From the NCBI GenBank assembly GCA_963831385.1, contig CAWHPW010000020.1, positions 97,672-161,671 on the forward strand: a stretch of DNA of 64,000 nucleotides, in the 5' to 3' direction. The notes beneath the pieces are model-generated. The model worked only from the letters and a program-made list of their open reading frames with translations. It ran no database searches and was not told where the DNA came from. The DNA is from JACVRX01 sp963831385. GTDB lineage: Bacteria > Actinomycetota > Actinomycetes > Jiangellales > Jiangellaceae. Both the position numbers and the translations under genes were made by a program. Each line of letters begins with the position of its first letter. The stretch's first letter is position 1. Positions 52,935 to 61,361 of the stretch are shown here, one piece after another.

Positions 52935-52978
52935 GCACCGGTCGCGAGACCGGCCGGTGACCGGGCCGCGACCGGTGC
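52935..52978. terminator. Hairpin after the WD40 gene
   Basis: GCACCGGTCGCG and CGCGACCGGTGC form a perfect 12-bp stem around a 20-nt loop, 6 bp after the stop. The loop itself contains the palindrome ACCGGCCGGT. It fits a factor-independent terminator without U-tract. Confidence 0.6.
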
Positions 52979-53064
52979 GACTTCGTCATGACCGCGGTGT
53001 AGGCGTGGAAGCGGAACCTCGTGGTGAAGGCTCCGGAAAGCCGGGGCCACACCTGGGGGTCACC

Positions 53065-53349
53065 ATGAACCGCATCAAGCGCATCGCTGCAGCGACTGCA
53101 GTCAGCACTGTGGTGCTCGCACCCGCCACGATCGGGCCTGCCTTCGCCGAACCGTACCCGTGGCACGCTCCGAGCGAAGGTGCATCGCAGCTGAGTGGTC
53201 TGCCGAATCCCAGCCAAGCTCCGGTCGACCGCGTCAACAAGGCGCAGGTGGAGTACCACGAACGGCTTCAGCTCGCGGCCCGCACCAAGGCACAGATTGA
53301 GCACGATGAGCGGCTGCTGCAGTGGTTGATCGACAAGCATGCTCGCTGA
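53065..53349 (+). CDS. Small secreted protein of unknown family (paralogue 1)
   Basis: A 94-residue protein with a Sec signal peptide (MNRIKRIAAATAVSTVVLAP, cleavage after about PAFA). The mature chain of some 65 residues has EPYPWH at its start and a charged amphipathic tail with two related segments, KAQVEYHERLQL and KAQIEHDERLLQWL. I do not recognise the family. The leader and first codons are similar to those of the gene at 53604, so the two arose by tandem duplication. A GGGGGT run precedes the ATG. There is no copy of the CGTGCCA element in front of this paralogue. Confidence 0.7.
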   Translation: MNRIKRIAAATAVSTVVLAPATIGPAFAEPYPWHAPSEGASQLSGLPNPSQAPVDRVNKAQVEYHERLQLAARTKAQIEHDERLLQWLIDKHAR

Positions 53350-53393
53350 TCATCGGTCTCGGATCCTGCAGCCAGCGCCCAAGCTCAGCATCC

Positions 53394-53479
53394 TGGCACG
53401 TCGAGCCGTTCAACAAATGTGGCGAATCGGGTGCTCCAGCGACGGCTCAACGTGCCACCCACGACGGCCCGGCGTGCCA
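53394..53479 (+). promoter_or_regulatory. Three-part repeat (copy B): TGGCACG - 50 nt - CGTGCCA - 15 nt - CGTGCCA
   Basis: TGGCACG at 53394-53400, CGTGCCA at 53451-53457 and CGTGCCA at 53473-53479 repeat the exact spacing of copy A (50 nt and 22-bp period). By my count the 50-nt spacers share about 31 of 50 positions, so the copies are homologous and not only similar in motif. Copy B ends 124 bp before the ATG of the second small secreted protein. Confidence 0.6.
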
Positions 53480-53603
53480 GGCGGCACTGATCGCGTTCCG
53501 GTCGCCAGCGAATGAACGAGGGCCGGACGTATCTGTGCGCGCCCTGCCGGCTCTGTCATGGCGAAGGCTTCGGAGCGTCCGTAGCCACGGAGTGGGGGGC
53601 ACC

Positions 53604-54006
53604 ATGAACCGAATCCAGCGCATCACCGCAGCGGCCGCTATCGGCGCCGCGGTGTTCGCACCGGTGACCGCGGCTGTCGCGAGCGCCAGGCCGGACCCAG
53701 GACAGGCGCCGCAAACGTCGAGCATCTCGAAGAGAAGCTGGCTTGGCGTTCGCCGAGCCGTACCCAGGACATGAGCAAGCGTCGAATCTCTCGACGACGA
53801 AGGCGCAGATCGAGCACGAGGAGCGGCTCCAGATGCTCGGCCAGCCGTCGAACACCGCCGATGGTCAGTCCGCTAGCTCGACCGCAGCCGACACCGCGGG
53901 CTTCCCTTGGGAGACCGTCGGGCTGGCTGCACTCGCAGGCGCTGCAATTACTGCGGGTGGCGTAGCCGTTGTTCGCCGTCTCAACAACGAACCAAGTCGC
54001 GCCTGA
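53604..54006 (+). pseudogene. Small secreted/tail-anchored protein (paralogue 2), frameshifted
   Basis: The start MNRIQRITAAAAIGAAVFAP copies paralogue 1 and encodes a signal peptide. After about 53720-53745 the coherent frame shifts and reads AFAEPYPGHEQASNLSTTKA with QIEHEERL, the shared motif. The sequence ends with a Ser/Thr linker and a C-terminal hydrophobic helix (VGLAALAGAAITAGGVAVV) with a positive stop-transfer tail. The span is 403 nt (3n+1). If repaired it would be a 133-residue surface protein anchored by its tail. Its function is unknown; it is the only gene here besides the regulator with the three-part repeat upstream. Confidence 0.65.
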
Positions 54007-54020
54007 TCGTCCATGATCCG

Positions 54021-54058
54021 CGGAGCAGACCTGGAGCTATGGCTCCAGGTCTGCTCCG
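54021..54058. terminator. Strong bidirectional terminator
   Basis: CGGAGCAGACCTGGAGC and GCTCCAGGTCTGCTCCG form a perfect 17-bp stem with a TATG loop. It lies between the convergent secreted-protein gene and the flavodoxin gene, 14 bp after one stop and 4 bp after the other. Confidence 0.9.
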
Positions 54059-54062
54059 TTGG

Positions 54063-54788
54063 TCATGTCCTGTCGGAGAGGGACGGGTGGTCGAACCGGG
54101 CGCCGTCGTCCCACGCCTGGCGCGAGTTGCCGTGGGTCGGGATGCCGCCGGCTTTCTTGAGCATGGCGGCGAGGTGCATGAGGTTCCAGGTCATGAACAC
54201 GGTGTTGCGCTGGGTGAACTCGTTCTCCTTGCCGCCGGAGCCTTCGTCCAAGTAGGACGGCCCGGGCCCAGCCTCACCAATCCACCCGGCATCGGCTTGG
54301 GGCGGGATGACGCAGCCGAGATGCTGCAGCGAGTAGAGGACGTTCATGGAGACGTGCTTGATCCCATCCTCATTGCCGGTGACGATGACCCCGCCGACCT
54401 TGCCGTAGTACGCGTACTGGCCGGCGGCGTTCAGCTCGCCGGAGTTGGAGTAGAGCCGCTCGATGACCCGAGTGCACATGCTCGCCTTGTCACCCAGCCA
54501 GATCGGAGTCCCGATCACCAGGATGTCGGCGGCCTTGACGGTCTGGTAGATCTCCGGCCAGTCGTCGGTATCGAAACCGTGCTCCCTCATGTCGGGTTGG
54601 ACGCCGGGAACCAGGTCGTAGTCGACGGCCCGGATCTCGTCGACTTGCACCCCGTGTTTACGCATGATCGACGTGCTGACGCTCATCAGGCCGGCCGTGT
54701 TGGACACCGCCGGAGACCGCTTGAGCGTGCAGTTGATGTAGAGGGCCCGCAGGTGGGAGAAGTCGTGGGTCAGTTCGGTCACGGGCAC
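54063..54788 (-). CDS. Flavodoxin-fold NAD(P)H-dependent reductase
   Basis: A 241-residue protein of the flavodoxin/NADPH-dependent FMN reductase family. The FMN phosphate loop region is LYINCTLKRSPAVSNTAGLM, and ILVIGTPIWLGDKASMC and GGVIVTGNEDGIKHV follow around the isoalloxazine site. It probably reduces quinones or similar acceptors with FMN. The start is GTG at 54788; no good Shine-Dalgarno is seen. It stands alone on the minus strand after the terminator. Confidence 0.87.
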   Translation of the reverse strand: MPVTELTHDFSHLRALYINCTLKRSPAVSNTAGLMSVSTSIMRKHGVQVDEIRAVDYDLVPGVQPDMREHGFDTDDWPEIYQTVKAADILVIGTPIWLGDKASMCTRVIERLYSNSGELNAAGQYAYYGKVGGVIVTGNEDGIKHVSMNVLYSLQHLGCVIPPQADAGWIGEAGPGPSYLDEGSGGKENEFTQRNTVFMTWNLMHLAAMLKKAGGIPTHGNSRQAWDDGARFDHPSLSDRT

Positions 54789-54948
54789 AGCATGCCGGGT
54801 CCCATCACGTGGTGTCCTTACGGATGCGGAACGTCATGATCGGCTAACCGACAGGAGCAACCACCAGTTCGCAGACGGTGACAGGGGAGAAATGCGCAGA
54901 GTTGGCGTTGGTGTTCCTGTCGGTCGGCCGATCTTGAAACCCGGAGCT

Positions 54949-55650
54949 CTAGGCGGCACGCCAGAGGTCGACGTGGGAAAGCAAGTCGGCGAGACGGTCG
55001 ATGATGGCGTCCGGCTCGACGTCGACCGGAACCTGCTGGCTGATCGGGATCTCCGAGTGCGGGACCAATACGGCGCGCATGCCCAGGGCTCGCGCCCCGG
55101 AGATGTCGTCGAAGGGTCGATCACCCACGAAGACACATCGGCTGGGATCGGTGACACCAACAGCGGCCATGGCCCGCCGGAATGCTTCCGGATGCGGCTT
55201 GGTGTGGGCGATTTCAGAGGTGTAGACAGCGCCGTCGAGCAGGTGCAGCACACCGTCTCGGTCGAATACCTCCTCGTGCCACTCACGGGGCCAGATGGTG
55301 TTGGACAACACGCCGATCCGGACATTGCGCCGGCGAAGCTGCGCGAACAGATCAGGCACGTCCGGGTCGGTGTAGGTGTGCGGCTCCCAGAAATCGCGCA
55401 GCGCCCGGATCGCGGCGTCGTCGTGCCGGACGCCGGCGGTGACGAGCAGGTGGTCCAGCGTCGCCGACTGCTGGTGCACGCGAGCGGCCGCCCAGATCTC
55501 GTCCCCCGCCGAGATCAACGCAGCCGCGACCCGATCGACGTCGTCCGGAGCAACCACCCGCGCATAGACCCGCCACTCCTCAGCCAGATCCAGCGTGTGC
55601 CACGGGGTCAGCGTGCCGCCCCAGTCGAAGATCACCGCGTCGACGCTCAC
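54949..55650 (-). CDS. HAD-superfamily hydrolase (subfamily IA)
   Basis: A 233-residue phosphatase-like protein. Motif I is AVIFDWGGTLTPWH, with Trp-Gly-Gly replacing the usual Asp-Gly-Thr second Asp, so the general acid is Gly here. Motif II is IGVLSNT, motif III Lys lies in TSEIAHTKPHPEAF and motif IV is CVFVGDRPFDDISGARAL. FDWGGT variants are known among HAD hydrolases of actinobacteria. The substrate is unknown. The start is GTG at 55650. Confidence 0.85.
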   Translation of the reverse strand: MSVDAVIFDWGGTLTPWHTLDLAEEWRVYARVVAPDDVDRVAAALISAGDEIWAAARVHQQSATLDHLLVTAGVRHDDAAIRALRDFWEPHTYTDPDVPDLFAQLRRRNVRIGVLSNTIWPREWHEEVFDRDGVLHLLDGAVYTSEIAHTKPHPEAFRRAMAAVGVTDPSRCVFVGDRPFDDISGARALGMRAVLVPHSEIPISQQVPVDVEPDAIIDRLADLLSHVDLWRAA

Positions 55651-55722
55651 CGGCTGAGGATAGGCGGCGGGCCAGTTCGAATCGCTGAACCGAGCTAGAA
55701 CCCCTGCCCGGATAGGTGGGCT

Positions 55723-56148
55723 CTACGATCTGTCCGGCTCCGAGATGGCCTCGACGACCTCGCCGACCCGGCTCGACTCCAGATGACGCGCGACATCAGC
55801 CTGGCTGACAATGCCGACGAGGTCGTGGCCGTCGATCACCGGCAGCCGCCGCACCTGGTGTTCCTTCATGGTGTTCAGCGCGTCCTCGACCGAATCGTCG
55901 GCTCCGATCGTCACCGGCTTGCCTCGGGCTAGCTCGCCTGCGCGAACGATTTGCGGGTCACCGTCGTCGGCAATGCATCGCACGACGATGTCGCGGTCGG
56001 TCACCATGCCCTTGAGCCGGTTGTCGTCGCCGCAGACGGGTAAGGCGCCGACATCGAGTTCACGCATCTTGCGGGCAGCGTCCGCGAGAGTCTCGTTCTC
56101 GCCCACGCACACAGCGCCTGTTGTCATGATCTCCCGAATGGTTGGCAT
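55723..56148 (-). CDS. CBS-domain pair protein
   Basis: A 141-residue protein made of two CBS motifs (TIREIMTTGAVCVGENETLA and ARGKPVTIGADDSVEDALNT), each ending with the typical LPV(C/I)D strand and a GMVTDRDI or GIVSQADV turn. CBS pairs bind adenine nucleotides and act as energy sensors. An exact GGAGG Shine-Dalgarno sets the ATG at 56148. It is divergent from the methyltransferase at 56262. Confidence 0.9.
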   Translation of the reverse strand: MPTIREIMTTGAVCVGENETLADAARKMRELDVGALPVCGDDNRLKGMVTDRDIVVRCIADDGDPQIVRAGELARGKPVTIGADDSVEDALNTMKEHQVRRLPVIDGHDLVGIVSQADVARHLESSRVGEVVEAISEPDRS

Positions 56149-56261
56149 AGCGAGCCTCCAAGGTGTGGACGGGTTGCTCTTCCGTCTACCCATTTCACGG
56201 ATGAACTCACCAATGGGCATGATGATCTTGCGTTTCCGCTCATCTGGAGCATGCTGAAGCG

Positions 56262-57152
56262 ATGTCCGACGCCCCGACTGCAGCCGAGCCGCCAATGATC
56301 GACGCTGATGCGTTCACTGCGTTCGAACGGGCGGGGTGGGACCGGAAGGCTGCGACTTATGACCGGCTTTTTGGTCAGCTCACCGGCCGACTGGTTGAGC
56401 CGTTACTCGACGCAGCCCGCATCGGCACCGGCGATTGGGTACTCGACGTGGCCACGGGTCCTGGTTACGCCGCAAGCAAGGCGGTTGACCGTGGGGCGGT
56501 GGTTGTCGGAGTAGACCTTGCGCCTGCCATGGTTGCGCTCGCTCAGCGCTCTGTGCCTCGAGCGGAGTTCCGCGTTGCCAATGCCGAATTGTTGCCGTTC
56601 GCTGACGATACGTTTGACGCCGTCGTCGGCAACTTCATGATCATGCACGTTCCTCGTCCCGAGCGGGCCGTCAGCGAACTCGTCCGAGTCTTGAAGCCTG
56701 GCGGACGACTGGGGCTGACGGCGTGGGATGCGCCAGACGACAACCGCTTCCTCGGTGTGTTTCTCGACGCGATCGCCGCGGCTGAGGCGTTGGCATCGAC
56801 CGACATCCCAGCCGGCCCGCCATTCTTCCGGTTCTCCGACGACGCCGAGTTCTCCCGGTTGCTGAGTGGGGTAGGTCTCGTCGACGTCGGTCTCGACACG
56901 GTCGGATTTCAGTACGCCGTACCGTCTGCGCAGTACCTCTGGGATGGCCTGCTTGCTGGCACGGTGCGAACAGCAGGTCTCGTTCTCGGCCAACCGGAGG
57001 ACACGCGGCGCCGTATCCGCTCGGCGTTGGATGGAACCGTCGCGCCCTATCGGCGAGGTGATGGGCTCGAGTTGCCGGCCTCAGTCAAGCTGGCCCACGG
57101 TACGAAGCCGCAGCGCGTTGAACGCCACGCCGAGCCGGAAGCACACGCATGA
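56262..57152 (+). CDS. SAM-dependent methyltransferase (UbiE/Coq5-like)
   Basis: A 296-residue class I methyltransferase. Motif I is WVLDVATGPGYAASKA, the acidic strand-2 end is VVGVDLAPAMVALAQ, and FDAVVGNFMIMHVPRPERAV with VLKPGGRLGLTAWD completes motifs II and III. The C-terminal third (about 190-270) is the variable substrate region. It is coupled by ATGA to the relic of a PPOX flavoprotein. Confidence 0.88.
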   Translation: MSDAPTAAEPPMIDADAFTAFERAGWDRKAATYDRLFGQLTGRLVEPLLDAARIGTGDWVLDVATGPGYAASKAVDRGAVVVGVDLAPAMVALAQRSVPRAEFRVANAELLPFADDTFDAVVGNFMIMHVPRPERAVSELVRVLKPGGRLGLTAWDAPDDNRFLGVFLDAIAAAEALASTDIPAGPPFFRFSDDAEFSRLLSGVGLVDVGLDTVGFQYAVPSAQYLWDGLLAGTVRTAGLVLGQPEDTRRRIRSALDGTVAPYRRGDGLELPASVKLAHGTKPQRVERHAEPEAHA

Positions 57153-57310
57153 GTGCCTTCGCCGAAGTCGAGGCCGAGTATCTGAACGCGCAGCGCCTCG
57201 GCCGGATGGCAACGGTCGGCGCGCCGCAGTTCTTCCGCCTTCGTCCGCACCGCGTCATCTCCTGGGGCCTGGAGGGCTCCGGATATCGGGTGAACGCGCG
57301 CTCGGTCTGA
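57149..57310 (+). pseudogene. PPOX/F420-type flavoprotein relic with an internal deletion
   Basis: A 53-codon frame joins an N-terminal piece (MSAFAEVEAEYLNAQRLGRM, ATVG) directly to a C-terminal piece (FRLRPHRVISWGLEGSGYRV, NARSV). In PPOX-class F420-dependent enzymes these segments flank about 80-90 residues of split-barrel core, which are absent here. The join is in frame and the ends are well conserved. A clean internal deletion, or an assembly collapse, explains it better than a natural microprotein. The start is ATGA-coupled to the methyltransferase. Confidence 0.65.
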
Positions 57311-57369
57311 GGACGCGACGCCTCTGTCATCAGCTAGCGGCGATAGCCGCAACAAGGGAACCAACACCC

Positions 57370-57558
57370 GTGCAGAGATTCATCCTGACCGGTGCACCCG
57401 GTGCCGGGAAGACGTCGATCCTCCGGCTACTGGAAGACTCTGGGCCGGCCGACCTCATCGACGTCCCCGCCGGTGCTCTGCCAGATCGGGTCGCGGTGAT
57501 CAAAGACGTTATCGTTCGCTCAACGGCAGACCGTATCTCCCGACGGGAGCGCCGATGA
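57370..57558 (+). pseudogene. AAA-type P-loop ATPase relic with an internal deletion
   Basis: A 62-codon frame from GTG 57370 begins QRFILTGAPGAGKTSILRLL (Walker A) and, after a few residues, jumps to LIDVPAGALPDRVAVIKDVI, the C-terminal motif of a small AAA_28-like ATPase family. The middle of about 120-130 residues with Walker B is missing. It is the second neighbouring gene with an in-frame internal deletion. Its stop overlaps the ATG of the LuxR regulator. Confidence 0.6.
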
Positions 57559-59186
57559 ACGCGCCGGACCGGGTGGCTCGAGGCCGGGAGTCGTTCGAGC
57601 GGCAGGCATGGCGGGCGACGTACGACGAGCTGTCGGCCGCCGATCGATCGGCCCGGCTGGAACCCGAAGACGTCGAGAGGCTGGCGACGGCTGCCCATCT
57701 TCTCGGCCTCGACACCGACAGCGCCGATCTCTTGGCCCGGGCCTATCACGATCACCTTGATCGGGGTGCTGTCGAACGTGCTGCGCGCTGCGCATTCTGG
57801 CTGGCGTTCGGGCTGCTGTTCAGGGGTGAAACCGCCCGTGGCAGCGGCTGGCTGGCCCGCGCCGAGAAGCTGCTGGCACAGCAGGGCGACTGCGTCGAAC
57901 GCGGCTTCCTGCTCGTCCCGGCGGCCTACCAGAGCTGGGACGACGGCGACCCGGCGACCGGTCACGCCACGTTCGTCGAGGCCGGCGGGATCGGTGAGCA
58001 CTTCCGCAACCCAGATTTGACGACGCTGGCGAATCTTGGCCGCGGCCAAACCCTGATCGCCCTCGCGCAAACCACTGCGGGAATCGCCGCATTGGACGAG
58101 GCGATGGTCGCGGTGACGGCGGGTGAGGTGTCTCCGGTCGTCGTCGGGTTGGTGTATTGCGCTGTGATCGATGCCTGCAAGCAGGTCTTCGACCTCCGGC
58201 GAGCACACGAGTGGACGGCCGCGCTGAGTCAATGGTGTGCCGGTCAGCCCGACCTCGTGCCGTATCGCGGCCAGTGCCTGGTGCACCGAGCGGAGATCAT
58301 GCAGCTGCACGGGGCGTGGGCGGAGGCAATGACGGAGGCGCGCCGCGCCCGGGACCGACTCCTCGATCCGCCGGGTCAGGCGGCCGTCGGGATGGCCTGC
58401 TATCAGTTGGCGGAACTGCACCGATTGCGTGGCGAATGGACCGACGCCGAGGAGGCGTATCGGCAGGCTGGGCATCATGGGCACAGCCCGCAGCCCGGCC
58501 AGGCGCTCCTGCGGCTCGCTCAAGGCCACCTGGACGCGGCGCTGGGAACGATTCGGCGGGTCACCGATGAGCTTGACGATCCAATCAGCCGGGCGCATGT
58601 GCTACCCGCCGCGGTGGAAGTCATGATTGCCGCCAGTGACGTTGCGGCTGCTCGGGCGGCGGCGAACGAGCTGTCCGCCCTTGCGGCCGATCTGACTGCT
58701 CCGCCGCTGGACGCTGCGTCGGCTTACGCCAATGGTGCCGTCACCCTCGCCGAGGGCGATGCCCGATCTGCGCTGGGCCTGCTGCGGCGAGCATGGAAGG
58801 CATGGCGACAGCTCGATGCACCATATGAATTGGCCCGGACGCGTGTGCTTCTTGGGTTCGTCTGCCATGAACTCGGAGACGAGGACGGCGCAGTCAGCGA
58901 ACTCGACAGTGCGCGCCAGACATTCCAGCTGCTCGGAGCCAAGCCGGATCTGGACAAACTCGAGCGGCTTTCCGGGCAGTCACTGCCGGTGGCCGGCGGG
59001 TTGACCGCGCGCGAAGTGCAGGTGTTGGCACTCGTCGTCGAAGGCAGAACCAATCGACAAATCGCCGCGCAGCTGGTCATCAGCGAGCACACCGTCCGGC
59101 GGCATCTGCAGAACGTCTTCGGCAAGCTCGACGTGTCCTCTCGGGCGGCGGCGACCGCATACGCACTTCGGCACCATCTGGTCTGA
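57555..59186 (+). CDS. LuxR-family regulator with TPR-like sensor
   Basis: A 543-residue regulator. About residues 1-470 are helical TPR-like repeats (for example ARCAFWLAFGLLFRGETARG, GMACYQLAELHRLRGEWTDA). The C-terminal LuxR helix-turn-helix reads LTAREVQVLALVVEGRTNRQ and IAAQLVISEHTVRRHLQNVF. The N-terminal ATPase of LAL regulators is absent. It is followed by a flavin monooxygenase gene, probably its target. The ATGA overlap with the ATPase relic suggests an older operon. Confidence 0.88.
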   Translation: MNAPDRVARGRESFERQAWRATYDELSAADRSARLEPEDVERLATAAHLLGLDTDSADLLARAYHDHLDRGAVERAARCAFWLAFGLLFRGETARGSGWLARAEKLLAQQGDCVERGFLLVPAAYQSWDDGDPATGHATFVEAGGIGEHFRNPDLTTLANLGRGQTLIALAQTTAGIAALDEAMVAVTAGEVSPVVVGLVYCAVIDACKQVFDLRRAHEWTAALSQWCAGQPDLVPYRGQCLVHRAEIMQLHGAWAEAMTEARRARDRLLDPPGQAAVGMACYQLAELHRLRGEWTDAEEAYRQAGHHGHSPQPGQALLRLAQGHLDAALGTIRRVTDELDDPISRAHVLPAAVEVMIAASDVAAARAAANELSALAADLTAPPLDAASAYANGAVTLAEGDARSALGLLRRAWKAWRQLDAPYELARTRVLLGFVCHELGDEDGAVSELDSARQTFQLLGAKPDLDKLERLSGQSLPVAGGLTAREVQVLALVVEGRTNRQIAAQLVISEHTVRRHLQNVFGKLDVSSRAAATAYALRHHLV

Positions 59187-59189
59187 TTT

Positions 59190-59215
59190 CGACGTGGTAC
59201 GGATGTACCACGTCG
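59190..59215. terminator. 11-bp perfect stem-loop after the LuxR gene
   Basis: CGACGTGGTAC and GTACCACGTCG flank a GGAT loop only 3 bp after the stop. Being a near-perfect palindrome upstream of the monooxygenase it could also serve as an operator for the LuxR protein. Confidence 0.6.
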
Positions 59216-59310
59216 TCGCCGCCAGTTGGTAGGCCCGGGCGATGCCCGCTGCGACCTTCGGTCCCTAGCGTCGTGGAACAGACGCCGACGGCGCACCAGG
59301 AGCGAGGCAG

Positions 59311-60432
59311 ATGGGTACTAGCAAGGAACCAGTGTGGTGCGACACCGTCATCGTCGGAGGAGGCCAGGCGGGCCTCGCCGTTGGATATCACCTAGCGCGA
59401 CGAGGGCGACCGTTCGCGATTCTGGAAGCCAGCGACCGTATCGGCGAATCGTGGCGCAGCCGGTGGGATTCGCTTCGGCTGTTCACGCCAGCGCGGTTTG
59501 ACGGGCTTCCGGGGTGGCCGTTCCCGGCGTCCGCATGGTCCTTTCCCACCAAAGACGAGATGGCCGACTACGTCGCGGCCTACGCCATGCGATTCGACCT
59601 TCCTGTTCGCACCAACGTCAAGGTCGACCGGCTCTGCCGGGATGCCGGCCGGTTGGTAGTGACCTCGGGCGACGATCGGTTCGAAGCCGACACCGTCGTC
59701 GTGGCGACCGGAGGCTTCCAATCGCCTCGAATTCCCGGTTTCGCCGCCGAGCTCGATCCCGACATCCGGCAGCTGCACTCCAGTCAGTACCGCCGGCCGG
59801 CTCAGCTCCTGGAGGGTGACGTACTCGTGGTGGGCGCTGCCAACTCGGGCGCGGACATTGCCCTCGAACTGTCCCGCACACATCGCACCTGGCTGTCTGG
59901 CCGACACCCGGGCAGCGAGCCGGTTCGACCGGGCAGCGTCTGGGACCGCTTGGTCACACCGCCCTTCTGGTTCGCGGTGTCTCGGGTACTGACTGTTCGG
60001 ACCCGAGCCGGTCGGAAGCTCCGATCCGAGCTGCTCTCCGGCGGTCATCCACTGGCGCGGGTCAAGCCGAAGGACCTCGAGGCCGCTGGGGTGCAGCGAC
60101 TGCCGAGGACGGTGGGGGTGCACAACGGCTCCCCAGTCGTCGAGGACGGCCGCATCGTCGACGCGTCGAACGTGATCTGGAGTACCGGCTACGAGCCGAA
60201 TTTCGGGTGGATCGACCTGCCCGTTTTCGACGACGCCGGTTGGCCGAGGCACGACCGGGGAGTTGTGGAAGCCGAACCCGGCTTGTACTTCGTCGGTCTA
60301 CCGTTCCTGTCCGCGCTGACGTCGTCTCTGGTGGGCGGCGTGGGGAGAGACGCCGAGTACATCGCAGCGCATATCGCGTTCCACGCATCGGGGGGCGCGA
60401 CCGAGCATGATGCACTCACCCGGGCGGGGTGA
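59311..60432 (+). CDS. Flavin-containing monooxygenase-like oxidoreductase
   Basis: A 373-residue NAD(P)/FAD enzyme. The FAD motif is TVIVGGGQAGLAVGYHLARRG, then ERIGESW-type sequence (SDRIGESWRSRWDSLRLFTP), and the NADPH motif DVLVVGAANSGADIALELSR. VIWSTGYEPNFGWIDLPVFD is the ATG-type FMO motif. It probably oxygenates a nucleophilic nitrogen or sulfur compound. An AGGAG Shine-Dalgarno precedes the ATG. The gene pair with LuxR is common in actinobacteria. Confidence 0.88.
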   Translation: MGTSKEPVWCDTVIVGGGQAGLAVGYHLARRGRPFAILEASDRIGESWRSRWDSLRLFTPARFDGLPGWPFPASAWSFPTKDEMADYVAAYAMRFDLPVRTNVKVDRLCRDAGRLVVTSGDDRFEADTVVVATGGFQSPRIPGFAAELDPDIRQLHSSQYRRPAQLLEGDVLVVGAANSGADIALELSRTHRTWLSGRHPGSEPVRPGSVWDRLVTPPFWFAVSRVLTVRTRAGRKLRSELLSGGHPLARVKPKDLEAAGVQRLPRTVGVHNGSPVVEDGRIVDASNVIWSTGYEPNFGWIDLPVFDDAGWPRHDRGVVEAEPGLYFVGLPFLSALTSSLVGGVGRDAEYIAAHIAFHASGGATEHDALTRAG

Positions 60433-60467
60433 TGTCTCACATCGCGGTTGGCGGAATCGTCCAGTGA

Positions 60468-61287
60468 ATGGGAATCACCGGGACGAACCTCAGGATGCGT
60501 GCCGAACGCGCCCTGGTCGCAGGCTGCGTAGCACTGTGCCTTGCAGCATGCGGAGAGGAGGGCACGACGACGTCGGCCGAGACCGATTCCGCGCAGCCCC
60601 TTGATCTCGCGGGACGTACGTTCGAGTCGACCCAGGTCAGCGGGATCACACTCGCTGACGGGACCGTCGTCACCCTCAACTTCGAGGACGACAGGGATCA
60701 GTGCTTCAGCCGGTTGCAACACCATGAACGGTGCCGCGACCTGGGACGACGGAACCCTCGAGGTAGGGGGCGAGCTGGCGACGACCATGATGGCCTGTCC
60801 GGACGGCCTGCAGGAGCAGGACGATTGGCTCGCCAGCTTGCTGACGTCCTCGCCGGCGATCGCGCTCGACGGCGACACGCTCACCGTCGGCGACGACACC
60901 ACTGGGATGGTCCTCGAGGAACGCGCGAACCTGTCGTTGGAGGGCACGGTGTGGCAGCTCGAGGAGTTCATGTCGACGAGTGCGGTCAGCGCGGTGGCCG
61001 AGGGGATCGCGAGCCTGACCATCGATGCCGAAGGCACCCAGGTGCAGGTTGCTGCCGGTTGCAACACCGGCTCCGGCTCGGTCACGGTCGAGCCGGGCGA
61101 CGATGCTTCCACCGGAATGATCGTCTTCGGTCCGCTGGCAACGACGAGGATGGCCTGCCCCGAGGACATCATGACCGTCGAGGCCCAGGTACTCACTGTT
61201 CTCGACGGGCCGGTCGAATACGCCATCGATGGATCGGCCCTCACCCTGACGAAGGGCGACGATGGATTGCTCTTCCGCGGCAGCTGA
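60468..61287 (+). pseudogene. META-domain (HslJ-like) lipoprotein with a frameshift
   Basis: The N-terminus is a lipoprotein signal (ERALVAGCVALCLAACGEEG; lipobox LAAC) and leads into DLAGRTFESTQVSGITLADG. At about 60690-60700 the coherent frame shifts and reads ISASAGCNTMNGAATWDDG, ATTMMACPDGLQEQDDWL and then a second META repeat (VQVAAGCNTGSGSV, ATTRMACPEDIMTVEAQVL) to the stop. The span is 820 nt, 3n+1. The repaired form is a two-META-domain lipoprotein of about 270 residues. The initiating ATG may be 60468 or 60495. Confidence 0.78.
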
Positions 61288-61361
61288 CACCGGCTGCGGC
61301 TGATCATGGTCGACGGGAAAATCGGTCGCGCGCGGCACCGCCTTCGCGATTTCCTTGACGT

